In this document: positions 12,368 to 22,460 of the stretch, piece after piece
Position numbering within the stretch: position 1 is the stretch's first letter
Layout of the letters: the number at the start of each line of letters is the position of its first letter
NCBI GenBank assembly: GCA_007258455.2
Contig: VDFB02344352.1
Span: forward strand, 1-64,000
DNA length: 64,000 nucleotides
Direction of reading: 5' to 3'
DNA from: Sequoia sempervirens
Lineage: Eukaryota > Streptophyta > Pinopsida > Cupressales > Cupressaceae
Translations under genes and position numbers: made by a program
The notes under the pieces: model-generated
What the model was told of the DNA's origin: nothing
The model's input: the letters and a program-made list of their open reading frames with translations, nothing else
Database searches by the model: none

Positions 12368-12375
12368 TTTTATAG
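12368..12375 (-). promoter_or_regulatory. LTR-type TATA box of unit B with adjoining palindrome
   Basis: Minus strand CTATAAAA followed by GGGGGAGTCCCCC and CTCATTTGTAA. It lies about 160 bp downstream of the ORF stop and is conserved at 7861 and 63848, so it is separate from the gene promoter at 16508 and probably starts the element's genomic RNA. Confidence 0.55.
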
Positions 12376-12537
12376 TTAGCCCAGTCCAATGGACAGCTAA
12401 GATTACAATCAAAAGAGTGGCTAAGATTAAGCCACCTTAGCCCTAACCCTAAAAACTTCCAGAATGGGGAGTGGTGTAATAAATGAGCAAAGATTCCCAC
12501 TCACTCCCAAAATAGTAAAGGCAATTAATGCCCACAA

Positions 12538-15500
12538 TTAGTCTTCTAGAAGATCCTCGTCCAGTAGTGCATTCCCATTCTCCTTCTCTTTGGCTGCAAA
12601 CTCAACGAACCTGCCAAGTACAGCCTCAACCTCCTGCACTGAAATGGGTGGAATGCAATCTAGCTGAAACTCTAACACCGTGACTGAATGTTCATGCCTT
12701 GTACAAGATTTTCTCCAAGCAACCAAGGAATCCTGCGTGCTCTGGATCAAGGTGGAGAAAGTAGAAGTATTCTCGAAATCATCCTGTACGAAGGTCTTCA
12801 CCTCAGAAAAGAAAGGCACCAGCCTACCCCTCAAATTATCAATATTCACCTCATCCGGATTCAACCGCCTAGCAAATATGGCCTCAAAAGTATTTTGAAC
12901 TCCATCAATGATATTGGCCATAGCCTTACGTACCCTGGCTGAATCCGCTTGTGCTGCGTCGAAGAAACCACGTCCCGTGATTGCTGAAGAATACCATCTA
13001 GAAAAGTCGTACCTGTCATTCTCCTGAATGACCCCTCCATCAATCAGCAATCGCAAAGGGACATGCCTCAATGCCTCAAGACGCTGAATTACTTTGCTCT
13101 GATAGACAAAAGCATCACCCCAGGCCTGATCAACTGCCTCCATCCGTGCCAAAATACTAGAAGCCTGCTGAAAAGCAAAAACAAGATCTTCCATAAACTT
13201 TTCTGTCTCAGCACGAACTCCTGTGACCCACTTGTCTGCTTCCTGTGCCATCTTCCCTAACTCCATCAAGCCACTGATTGACTCTCTAGGTATCTCTGCT
13301 GGAGGCTCTATCACTGGAATCTCCTCCCCATGAGAACGAGACAACTGCTGCACATATCCAATTAGAGCCTTATGCTCTCTTTTCAACTTCTTGTACTTTC
13401 CTTCCTTCTTGAATAATCTGTCCTTGAGGGCGAGGTAGGAGTTATCACACTCCTCTACAATCTGTGCACCAGTGGGGCATCCTAACTCCAAAGTTGTGAC
13501 CACGTAATTCTCTGGCACTGCTTCATCTCGGTCACAATCAACCTGTGGCACAGCCATGTGAAGGGTACGGGAACCATCCTCATTAGTTGATATCTTCGAA
13601 AACTTTCGTGCTCTCTTCTTCTGTGGAGGTGCACTGATCCTGTTCCAGAACTCTTCCATTTCAACTGTTGGATCAATCTCCTCGTTGGGGCTTCTCCTCA
13701 TCCTATCCCTGAGCCAATCAGGTACTGTATATTGTATATCAAAGGGCTGCTGCTCCTGTGCCTCTACTTCTCGAACCTGTTCAACCTCTACAGCATTCTG
13801 GTGAGGCTCATCGTCCTTAAGTGGCTGAGTGTCTGCTGAAACTATATCCTTATCATCCTCCATAGCCGCTTCTAACTCTTGTTGAAACTGAGGGTCAGTG
13901 GTAGTCCCCTCATCATCCTGCTGATCAACCCTACTAGGTGCGTTGACACTTTGGCCAACCGATTCTCTCCGTGGTGGCTGATTGTTTTCCTGTACTGCCT
14001 GCACCTGATTCAATGCATTCCTCTGATCAGCAAATAAAGAAACCTCGTAGATACTTGGAGAACGTGTCTCCAATGGCGCGGGTGACTCAACTGCAACTCG
14101 TGGAGGCTCCGGCCGAATAGGCTCCTGCCGAACTGGCTCTTTCCTTCTGGACTCTGGACCTCGTGTTATTTGTTTCTTTCTGCCGGTGGTGGGTGTCCTG
14201 TGATCTCCCATCAAATTGTAAGTCAAAGCAATTGACGTACTCTTCAATCTGCTCACATGCCTGTCAACCCATGCTCTGGTAAATGTCAAGACTGGAATAG
14301 AAAGTGTGTCCAAGTCAGCAACCTCTGGGTCTGACCAATCCAGGAGCGGAAGCGGAGTATCCCTTACTGCGGCATAGTCTGGATGGACAACGTCCATATC
14401 CTCATTCACCTGGTTTGGAACCGGAACAACTTCGCATTCCCTGATCATGTTAATCGGCAACCGAGAAAACATTCTTTTTCTGACTTCAACCTCATCTGAT
14501 GCATCAGCCCAATAGTCCTCAATATTTGCCTTGTGTTTAAACTCCTCTGACAGTACCCATTTGATGTTATTATGTGGATCATAGTTCTTTCGGCTGGTGT
14601 GGTATGAAAAGTGATAAAATTGAAGCTCACTCTTGGCTTCTCTGGCTGCCTGTAATGAAGGACACACTTCGTCCGAATTGCCCATGACAATTGGGAAGTC
14701 AACACCTCCCTTCTTCTTCTTCTTTTGAATTTTATCGTAGGCAACCAATTGTCTAGATATCTCTAGCATTAAAATTCTATCGGTTGGGTACTTTGGCAGC
14801 CTATATGGGTATGATGGAAAACCTTGCAGCCTTATGTAAGAAAACTTTGGAAACTGTATAAACCAGCACCCATACCTTTCAATCAATTCTTGGGCCTCTT
14901 TCGAGATTCTGTGATGCATCCGCTCCTGAAGCAATCTCGTGATATGCATGGTGAAGGCGTCATTGACACGCTTGTAATGAGTGGTACTTGCCAGGTGCAA
15001 CTGCGGACAAGCCTCATGGATTTTGAATTGGCGAGAGCCACAACCAACAGGTTCCTTGTACGAAATCCCTCTATACTTCGTCATACGAGCCAACATGTAG
15101 ATGATGTAAGAGCTCATATAGAACGTCTTCGTTCTTCTCAGGCTCAGGAGCTGCTCGTGCAAATTGTCACTGATCATCACAGCCCAGTTGACGTAATCTT
15201 TTCCTTCCAGTACGAGGTTGATGTAGTAGAACATCCAGGGCTCGAAAATAAATGATTGTGGGCAGCCTCCAACTCGACTCAGCATCATAATAAGGTCACA
15301 ATATTCCTGTTTCAAGTCATCCGCTATAATTTGTTTTGGCAACTTCATTCGAGAAGGCTTGTGATTGATCATCCAGTGAGTATTGATTGTCTCCATGCAT
15401 CTCTCGAATGCAGAAGCATACATTCGCTTAGCTCGCTCTCTGGATTTGTAAACAATGTTTCTGTGCACCGGGATCCCGAAAGCTTCACCAATGGCTGAAG

Positions 15501-15858
15501 GAGTGAGATTAGCAAGTACTTGTCCATCTGGTGACATGATTGACCTGTGATCTTTCTCATAGCAATTGGCGCACTTCATCATCAGCTCCGAACACTGAAT
15601 GGCTGGTGGGAAACCAGCAGCTGCATATAATCCGCTTCGAACAATATTGTGCGAAGTGTTCGAAGGTCGATGACTTCCAATCCCCAACATTCTGTTCTTG
15701 AAAGTTTCGAGGTTGATGGAGCCCAAGTTGGTATCTGTTAGCTTGCCTAACTTCGAAATGAATTTTGACTCTGGCATAAATGTCTTGCTCAGCTTTTTTA
15801 TAACCGCTTGCCTGGATGCACCATTGTTGTCTTTGCCAGTCGGCCTTGCCTCAGCCAT
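12538..15858 (-). CDS. 1106-codon ORF of unknown family, carried by unit B
   Basis: Single intact frame of 1106 codons; I do not recognise the family. I choose the ATG at 15858, not the upstream one at 15876, because TTGTGTTGCAG directly before it is a splice-acceptor match conserved in the copy at 60300. Visible regions: basic N-terminus (1-60); a folded-looking, aromatic-rich block (about 60-560) with FEPWMFYYINLVLEGK and RRTKTFYMSSYIIYMLARM; a lysine run (about 385); a proline/glutamate/glutamine-rich acidic linker (about 565-740) with a basic patch KKRARK after it; and a helical C-terminal third with a charged coiled-coil-like stretch near 815-845. There is no CCHC knuckle, protease, RT or DDE motif. 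The first half faintly recalls plant mobile-domain proteins of transposons, but I cannot support that. The protein-level similarity to the copy at 60300-63673 is roughly two thirds. Confidence 0.8.
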   Translation of the reverse strand: MAEARPTGKDNNGASRQAVIKKLSKTFMPESKFISKLGKLTDTNLGSINLETFKNRMLGIGSHRPSNTSHNIVRSGLYAAAGFPPAIQCSELMMKCANCYEKDHRSIMSPDGQVLANLTPSAIGEAFGIPVHRNIVYKSRERAKRMYASAFERCMETINTHWMINHKPSRMKLPKQIIADDLKQEYCDLIMMLSRVGGCPQSFIFEPWMFYYINLVLEGKDYVNWAVMISDNLHEQLLSLRRTKTFYMSSYIIYMLARMTKYRGISYKEPVGCGSRQFKIHEACPQLHLASTTHYKRVNDAFTMHITRLLQERMHHRISKEAQELIERYGCWFIQFPKFSYIRLQGFPSYPYRLPKYPTDRILMLEISRQLVAYDKIQKKKKKGGVDFPIVMGNSDEVCPSLQAAREAKSELQFYHFSYHTSRKNYDPHNNIKWVLSEEFKHKANIEDYWADASDEVEVRKRMFSRLPINMIRECEVVPVPNQVNEDMDVVHPDYAAVRDTPLPLLDWSDPEVADLDTLSIPVLTFTRAWVDRHVSRLKSTSIALTYNLMGDHRTPTTGRKKQITRGPESRRKEPVRQEPIRPEPPRVAVESPAPLETRSPSIYEVSLFADQRNALNQVQAVQENNQPPRRESVGQSVNAPSRVDQQDDEGTTTDPQFQQELEAAMEDDKDIVSADTQPLKDDEPHQNAVEVEQVREVEAQEQQPFDIQYTVPDWLRDRMRRSPNEEIDPTVEMEEFWNRISAPPQKKRARKFSKISTNEDGSRTLHMAVPQVDCDRDEAVPENYVVTTLELGCPTGAQIVEECDNSYLALKDRLFKKEGKYKKLKREHKALIGYVQQLSRSHGEEIPVIEPPAEIPRESISGLMELGKMAQEADKWVTGVRAETEKFMEDLVFAFQQASSILARMEAVDQAWGDAFVYQSKVIQRLEALRHVPLRLLIDGGVIQENDRYDFSRWYSSAITGRGFFDAAQADSARVRKAMANIIDGVQNTFEAIFARRLNPDEVNIDNLRGRLVPFFSEVKTFVQDDFENTSTFSTLIQSTQDSLVAWRKSCTRHEHSVTVLEFQLDCIPPISVQEVEAVLGRFVEFAAKEKENGNALLDEDLLED

Positions 15859-16129
15859 CTGCAACACAACAAACATTCATCAGCAAATTAATTTATAAAA
15901 TAAATAAGACATTGTGTAGGGGCTGCATTCGACTTCAAGAACTTGAAAAGCTGCAATAACATTTCTTATTCGCAAACCTCAGCTTCTTCTCTTCAACAGA
16001 TTTTGAACTTTAATACTTAGAAAATATTTCTAAGTAAACTTCAACTTCAGCAACTTGCAACTTCAATCAGCAATTGTAAATTCGTACTTCTTCAAATCAG
16101 CAAGTTTGGACTTCACTAACTCTTCTTAC
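15859..16129 (-). other. probable 5'-UTR intron of the unit B gene
   Basis: Donor TTGAA|GTAAG at 16130/16129 and acceptor TTGCAG|ATGG at 15859/15858. The same two junctions occur in unit C (60086-60299), although the sequence between them has diverged. Conservation of both signals is the main evidence. Confidence 0.55.
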
Positions 16130-16507
16130 TTCAAGGCGTCCTCAGCTTCAGCAATATGATCTTCTTCAAGCTTCAACAAATTTGAATTTTAGTCACAAGA
16201 ACTTCCAACGCCTTTCACCTAGCAACCTTCACCAAGTTAGCAAGTGCGTACCTCTAGCATCAGCAATAAAACAAGCTCAATCTTCAACAAACTCCTCTTT
16301 AAGTCGAAATTTCTTTAGCCATCATTCACTTCAGATTTGAGCTCCAGCAACAAACTCAAGTCGTCCTTCTCAGCTTCAAATTGAATCCAGCAACACTTCA
16401 GCCTTAACAAAAATTCGAACTCCTCAAGCTTCAGCAATACTCAGCAATACTTCACTTAGAGCAAATCGAATTCTTCAACTGTGAAAAACAAGTGAGAAAC
16501 TTCTCAA

Positions 16508-16517
16508 TTTTATAGCC
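16508..16517 (-). promoter_or_regulatory. TATA box of the unit B gene
   Basis: Minus strand GGCTATAAAA about 650 bp upstream of the ATG at 15858. Unit C has TATATAAA about 380 bp upstream of its ATG. It suggests that the gene has its own promoter rather than depending only on the LTR. Confidence 0.5.
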
Positions 16518-17229
16518 AAAAATCGAATTCTAGGAGCCAATTATAGCCAATACATTAAATTTCCACTACTCCACTTCAAGAATTCGAATTTCCCTCTCTG
16601 GTATTTCTGACACTTGTCTGAGAATCTCAACCTTCTAGAAGTTCGACTTTGACTGGCATCTTAATTTACTTTCAAAAATGTTTAATTAAATTTCATCTTT
16701 TAATCCATTTAATTCCCCAGCTGAAGCTCTGCCTTGCAAATTTTAAATTTGAATCATCTTTGATGCTCTGGAAAATTCATCTGTGAAGAATTCGATCGAA
16801 ATTATCTAGGCAATTCACTCCAAATTCGTTGTGTGGAGAAATTTATCTTGAAAACACTTTTTTATTCACTTTGCCTTAGAAAAATTTAAATTATCCCTTA
16901 GGAAAATTTCACGATTTTGAGCACTGATTGAATTCTTCACTGAAAAAGTGTCGGCGAAGTGTGGAAGACATGGAAATCCATCTATCATCACAAATGTTTA
17001 TTACCCAGAAGAAAATTTTCTCTGAAACGCGATGAATCCATGGGTGCACAACGAACGGGTTTATTTAATTTTTAAATTTTGAACCTTAGAAAAATATTAT
17101 TCCACCAATTTAAATCCGTTCTTCATCTGTGAACATCCCGTTGCTCTGATTTGAGAAATTTTTAAATTCATCCTGCATTGTCATCGTTCTGACTCCGTCA
17201 CTGGAAAATTGTTCGTGCTTCAAGAAGAA

Positions 17230-18400
17230 GAATTCACCACCTTGAGCTCTAGGCGTATTTTCTAAGGAAGAAAATACTTTTCCTTAGAAAAATTTTAAAT
17301 CATCTTGAAAATTTTGCCTTAGAAAAAATTTTGCCTTGGAAATTTTTATTCAATCTTGCTCATTTTTGCCTATGAGAAAAACATCAACTTTGCTCATAAA
17401 ATCTTCATGAGGGCGCCTAGCATAATTACTTCCATTGCCTAGGAACTTTGTTTTATTCATCACCTTGCATTTTATTTGAAAAATATTTTCACTTGAAGCT
17501 CCAACGCCTTAGGAAAAATTTTCATCACATCATCTCATATTTCACTTCACCACCGTAGGCGCATAGCATACTTGAAGAAAATTAAAACCACGCCTAGCAT
17601 TTTGTTTTCACCTTACACGCCTTAGCAATATTTATTTTCACTCACCACCTTGGGCGCATATAGCACTTGAAGAGGGATAACAACCACGCCTAGCATTTAC
17701 CTTCCTTTCACCACGCCTTGGAGTATTTTGCTTCACCCTTTTACCTCATCCACCACCCTTCATTCACCTTTACCATCTTCAACTTGGGCGCATTTTGCCA
17801 TGCCTGCAGGATGACTCTTCAACTTCTCCGTTTTTATCTTCACTTGACCTCATTTGGGCGCATTTCCTCATAGGTGAAGGATGAAAAACTTTGACTTGTT
17901 GACTTTCTTGCTTGTTGGGCGCATTTCTTATGTAGAGGAGGACGAATTTCTTTGACTCCTTTGACCTTTTGTTGCATGGGCGCATTTGAGAGGGGGAGGA
18001 GGATAAACTTTTTCCAACGTCATCTTGTGACTCTTCGCCTACCTTATTTTTTCTTGACATGGTCCCATTTGGGCGCATTTGAGCATATGTGCAGGATGAA
18101 ACTTGTTGACTACTTTGACTCACTTGCATTTTGGGTGCATTTCCACCTATGTGTAGGATGGGCGCATTTGGAGGGGTGAGGAGGATAACCTCAACACTTA
18201 GAATTTTTTTTAACCTTCATGCCTCAAGGTGGGCGCATTTTGCCATAGCTACAGGATGTAAAACGTTGACTTTCCTTGACTTTCCAAGCATGGGCGCATT
18301 TTAGCCTAGGAGGTGGACGAAATCTCATTTAGAATTTTTTATGCTTTCACTTTGAGTTGGGCGCATTTTGCCTAGGTTGCAGGACGAAGTTCCAGACTTA
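17230..18400 (-). repeat. degenerate minisatellite with AAATGCGCCC core (unit B)
   Basis: GGGCGCATTT (plus strand) recurs about every 50-80 bp, usually followed by a GAGGAGGA- or GCAGGATGA-type purine stretch and a TTGACTT-type spacer. Same array type as 8990-9960 and 57880-59260. ORFs at 17779-18129 and 17952-18179 are repeat artefacts. Confidence 0.7.
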
Positions 18401-18429
18401 ATCAATTTTTCTTGTTTTCCCAGTTTATC

Positions 18430-19390
18430 CATGCCCTGCTATTTATAGTAAGTCTCTCGATTTTGCATCTCTGGAGCTCAGAATGACTTGAAATTTCAAA
18501 CACTGGATCCTCACGACCTTGTTACCCTGTTGGCATTGCTATTTTAGTTGGCTTGCTATTTTTAGCCCATTTCTGGAGGTGATTTACTATAAATAGCAAC
18601 TGCTTGCTTCTGATAGCTCCACTGCTCCGATTGACTTGAAATTTGAATGGCGTGTTCCTCACCACGTGACCTTCCCACTGACATTGGCGCATGCAACTGA
18701 TTTGCTATTTTTAGCCTGTTTCCAAACTGACTTACTATAAATAGTAAGTGCTTCGTTTGACTTGAAATTTTACTAGCAGATAGCCTGAAGGATGCTGATC
18801 GCAATGGTTTACACCGGTTTTCGAAAATTCTGACTTTTTACCCCTCTTTTCAGGCCCTGAAGCTGGAAACCCTAATTTGTTCTGTATGCATATCAAATGG
18901 TCTCCGTTTATTCTCGTTTCTGTTGCATTGCGATCAGCTCGTGATTCTGAAGTGCTGGGAGGCGGCTGTCGGGAAGCACTTGCTAAAAATAGTAAGTTTC
19001 TTACTGAGTGACCATCTCCGTTTGCATGTTATATCATCGCGAAGCTCTCGAAAAACCCATAAGGAATATGCCAACATGCAAAGAAAACCTTGACATGCAA
19101 ACCCCTAAAATAGCCTCGGAAGGCTGAACTCTGAAAGTTGTCGTCTCACTCTACATGTTATACTGTTGTGAAGGTCTCGAAAAACCGGAAGGAATATGCC
19201 AACATGCAAAGAAAAACTCGTGTCTAAGCCCGAAATTTGTCCCGGAAGTTGGACGCTAAAAATAGAAAGTTGTCTGTTTCAGCTCAAATTTTACGCGATG
19301 TGCTCTGAATGCAATGTGATTGTCGGAATCTCAAAAATGCTGATAGATTGCCTGTAATTGCATACTTACTAAAAATAGTAAGTACTCGAA
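18430..19390 (-). repeat. cluster of dyad motifs at the 5' end of unit B
   Basis: At least eight short variants of CTTACTATAAATAGTAAG or GCTATTTTTAGC occur here, for example at 18436, 18583, 18702, 18728, 18979, 19254 and 19365. The matching stretch of unit A (10000-10970) has the same series in the same order. Confidence 0.6.
19366..19381 (-). promoter_or_regulatory. 16-bp dyad TTACTATTTTTAGTAA (unit B)
   Basis: Exact copy of the shared motif 278 bp from the sense start of unit B, matching the site at 10947 in unit A. Confidence 0.6.
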
Positions 19391-19664
19391 ATTTGATGAA
19401 AATTTGCTGAGAGCCTGCTGGAAGCATACTGACAACAATGTTAAGCTCTGTTTTCAATTTACTCACTTTGTTCGACCTCGGACTGACCAGGAAAGATGAA
19501 ACCCTAATTTTCAGACTTGGTCAATTTTACGCTTAAGCTCAGTGACGCACAATCCTCAAAAGGCAGACATCAGAAGAGACCCAAGCCAAAAGACCAGAAT
19601 GGAGCAAAAATTAGGGGGTCCCCATTTTGAATGGGGTGATGTGTGAAAAGGTCACAACAGTAAG

Positions 19665-20439
19665 GTAGAATCTTATACCCCCATTCAAGTGCTAACACCT
19701 TCACCACCTCCTTCTCAAGGAATCATTTTAGGAAGAATTCCATCACGACCTCTAAGACCTCCCAACTCAACTCCTCCATGTAATGCCCCTTTCTTCGATG
19801 TAGGTGTTTGGAGAGGACCTTTTAGCCTAGTTAATTCTTGTAGGTTAATTTGGGGATTTGGAGAGGGAATAATTTGATTAATCAAATGTGGTTGTCTCAA
19901 ATAATTATCTCTTGGGCAACCTGTAATTAATTAATTGTTTGTTTTAATATTGTAAAGTGATTTAGTTGGAGCCAAAAGTTAAATAATATAAATCACTTTA
20001 TGAGGAGTTAGAAGGTTTTATTATTTAAAGTGAATTTTAAATTATGAACTTCTCAAAAGTTCGCAAGAGGGATATATAAAGAAATTGTGAAAAGGAAATT
20101 GGACATCTTTTGGTCATTTTTATCTTCTCATTGTGAAGTTGGACATTTTTGTTCATCTCAAACCCTAGGATGAAAACCCTAAGGAATATAAGCCTGGTTT
20201 AGAAGGTTTCTTAGGATTGATAGAAACCTTTCATGCTCAACCAAAGAAGAAAAGAGATAGAACAGTGTCTACAACCAGTATGGATGTAGAAAGGGCAAGG
20301 ATTGCATAAGTTGCAACTCCTTAGTAGACAAGGATGAAGAGGACATGCAATCGACAAATTATCAAACGCAGACAGTCCACTTAGGCCATCAAACGAGGGA
20401 GGAAGAGAGGGAATCTCTCAATAACTTGGTTTTTGCTCT
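19665..20439 (+). pseudogene. decayed coding sequence, continuation of the oldest layer
   Basis: After the TSD of unit B the plus strand has a proline-rich open stretch (19689-19877) and further interrupted protein-like sequence. A TGTAATGCCCC at 19779 followed by GATATATAAAG near 20070 could be the start and promoter of another plus-strand LTR, but no end with a matching TSD was found. I assign no function. Confidence 0.25.
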
Positions 20440-21698
20440 TGTAATGTCCCTTCCTTAGGCAACTCAGACCTTAGCAGAGGTTGGCTTGCTACTAGGGTTC
20501 CCGTAGGTAAGCAGTTTGGTTAGGGGACCCAATCGGGGGTTGTGGAGCCTTGCTGGGAGCTTTTTGAGCCTTCAGTTTGGGGTTCAGAGGATGAATCCAA
20601 AGTTAATTTGGAAATATTAAAGTTGGCTCTAATGGAATAATAAAAAGGGTGAATAGTAACAGAGAATTAGAAGATGAATAGTGAAAAGTTCACCGCCCTT
20701 GTGCCATGATGCCTAAGAGACATAACTTGTGTGCTTTTAAAAACAACATAAATGATTAAAAAGGGGGCATAGTGAAAGGCCACGCCTTGCATAAGGAAGA
20801 CCAAGCAAATTTTATTAAAATTACGAAAAAGTATTCATGTGACAAGTTAAAAACCCTAAAAAGGGGGGTACGACCTATTTGGAGGGAAGACAAAAAGTTA
20901 TAAAAAGAGATGGAGGCTGCCATTTGACACATGAAGAGTTTATATTTTTAGAGTAGCTCGCAGGTTGGAGCTCAAGAAGTGTTTCTACATACAGATTTGG
21001 CCTTCCAGGAACGAAAACTCTTGGGAGAAGGGAGTGTTAAACGTAGCCCCAACATTCTAGAAGGCACAAAGCAGATTTCTTATCAGTTTGGCAACGATTA
21101 TTTGGGAAGGATATTGCAGATCAGTCATTTGGAAGGGCAGAAATTCATATCAAATTTCAGATCAGACCCTTTTGAGGACATTTCTACCATCATACAACAG
21201 TATTACAGCCAGCCATACCACCATTGGGCATTTGGGCATCAAAACCTAGGTGTCAAGTGGAGTTCTTGAGGGTTTGGAGCTGGAAATTCACTTACAGCAG
21301 TTAAAATAACTCATCTCATACCTGGAGCAGATTTGTGGAGTTATATTTAGAGCTAGAAGAGTTCAAAATTGCTGTCTCAGAATTATATCAGACCTGAGAG
21401 TTTTGCTTCAGTCATGTAATAGTTCATTTCTAGGTCTATTGATGAATGGGTATGTCGCATTTAGCCCAAATTCCTGTAATTTCAGTATTTTAGTAATAGA
21501 ATTGTTGTATATCTCAGTTATTTTCCATTTCCAGCATTTGTCATATGTCATGTTATATGCATAAACTCAAAACACACAAAAAAATCAGGAAAAACGCAAA
21601 AACAAAACAAAAAACATAACCCTTCCTATTTGCTGGTCAAAGACTGTGAAAAGACAAAACTTAGAAAATTAGATCAGATTTGGGTTGGGGATCTTTCA
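20440..21698 (+). mobile_element. solo LTR (1259 bp)
   Basis: Starts TGTAATGTCCC and ends GATCTTTCA, with the perfect 5-bp TSD GCTCT at 20435-20439 and 21699-21703. A TATAAAAAG box at 20897 fits plus orientation. No PBS or polypurine tract adjoins it. The ORF at 20979-21269 is inside the LTR and not a gene. Confidence 0.7.
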
Positions 21699-21703
21699 GC
21701 TCT

Positions 21704-22460
21704 CTTGAACTAAATGGAGAAGGATGTAAAAACTAAGAGAGAGCTTAGGGCATAGGTCAGTGAATTAAAGGCCTGTATAAACTAGCTTGCTTGACCCATC
21801 GATGCAAGTTTACCGGTACCTGCAATTTTGAAATCATTGGACAAAGGCAAACACAAGCAAGATGTTGGTTGTGTGAGTAATGCCACTAATGCTTGGAGGA
21901 ACTCACTTGAAATGCAAGAAAGGAAGCTTATTAGGGAGGTGGTCTAGTCATATCACAAGTTGAGTGACAATGATCGAATTTGATGAATTGTTGGATCAAG
22001 AGCTCACCCAACTAGAGGATCACTTGCACTTGTTAAGGAAAATGCTTAGGATATCATCTGAGGAGTTGCAGAATAAGTGTGTTTTGCCAGATGGTAATCG
22101 AGGAATGTACATAGAGTGGTTTCATGTCACTAAGTATAGAGTAAAGTGTTGAAGCATTCAAACATAAGTTGGCCATGAGGAAAGATGTAGCTTTATGGCC
22201 GAAATAGAAAGGTTTTCCCCTCAAATGCTATCATCATATAATTTGTTGGGATAGTGAGAGAACAGCTCATTGAGGACTTAATTGATGAGTTAATAAGGAT
22301 GAAGGGGAATTTTGACATTTTCCAAGACAGGATATTGGAGATCAAGGGAACAACAAAATCAATTGGAAAAATTCTCTCTGCTAAGAAAATTGAAGTCCAG
22401 TACACAACCACCTCAGATTCCAATCAGGTAGTAGAAGGACCATATCAGTTCTAGTTGCAG
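21704..22460 (+). pseudogene. decayed coding sequence right of the solo LTR
   Basis: Two short acidic, leucine-rich plus-strand ORFs (21964-22152 and 22254-22454) with helical character and stops between them. Joined across the LTR they continue the region to the left. Not recognised; possibly an old retroelement gag. Confidence 0.25.

Larger units (their letters stand above)
11467..19659 (-). mobile_element. giant-LTR family, unit B (8.2 kb, carries an intact gene)
   Basis: Begins (minus strand) TGTTGTGACC at 19659 and ends CACATCAACA at 11467, with the perfect TSD GTAAG at 11462-11466 and 19660-19664. TG...CA ends and a 5-bp TSD are what an LTR-retrotransposon integrase leaves. In sense order: dyad-motif cluster (19390-18430), GCGCC minisatellite (18400-17230), TATA box (16517), 5'-UTR intron, 1106-codon ORF (15858-12538), a second TATA box with a palindrome (12375), and about 0.9 kb of R/U5-like tail. 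I find no PBS, polypurine tract, pol domain or terminal direct repeat. I interpret it as a giant solo LTR with a gene in U3; the alternative is a TG/CA-bounded cargo unit without LTRs. Confidence 0.7.

Noticed and set aside
14824..15255. 143-codon plus-strand ORF antisense to the 1106-codon gene
   Set aside because: Shadow of the strongly coding minus strand; the homologous unit C does not preserve it intact.
11467..19659. Unit B as a DNA transposon with a novel 1106-residue transposase
   Set aside because: The ends are not clean inverted repeats beyond TGTTG/CAACA, and TG...CA plus a 5-bp TSD fits LTR integrase better. Not fully excluded.
19779..22460. A plus-strand LTR starting TGTAATGCCCC
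   Set aside because: Start and TATA-like box are plausible, but no CA end with duplication CTCCA was found.
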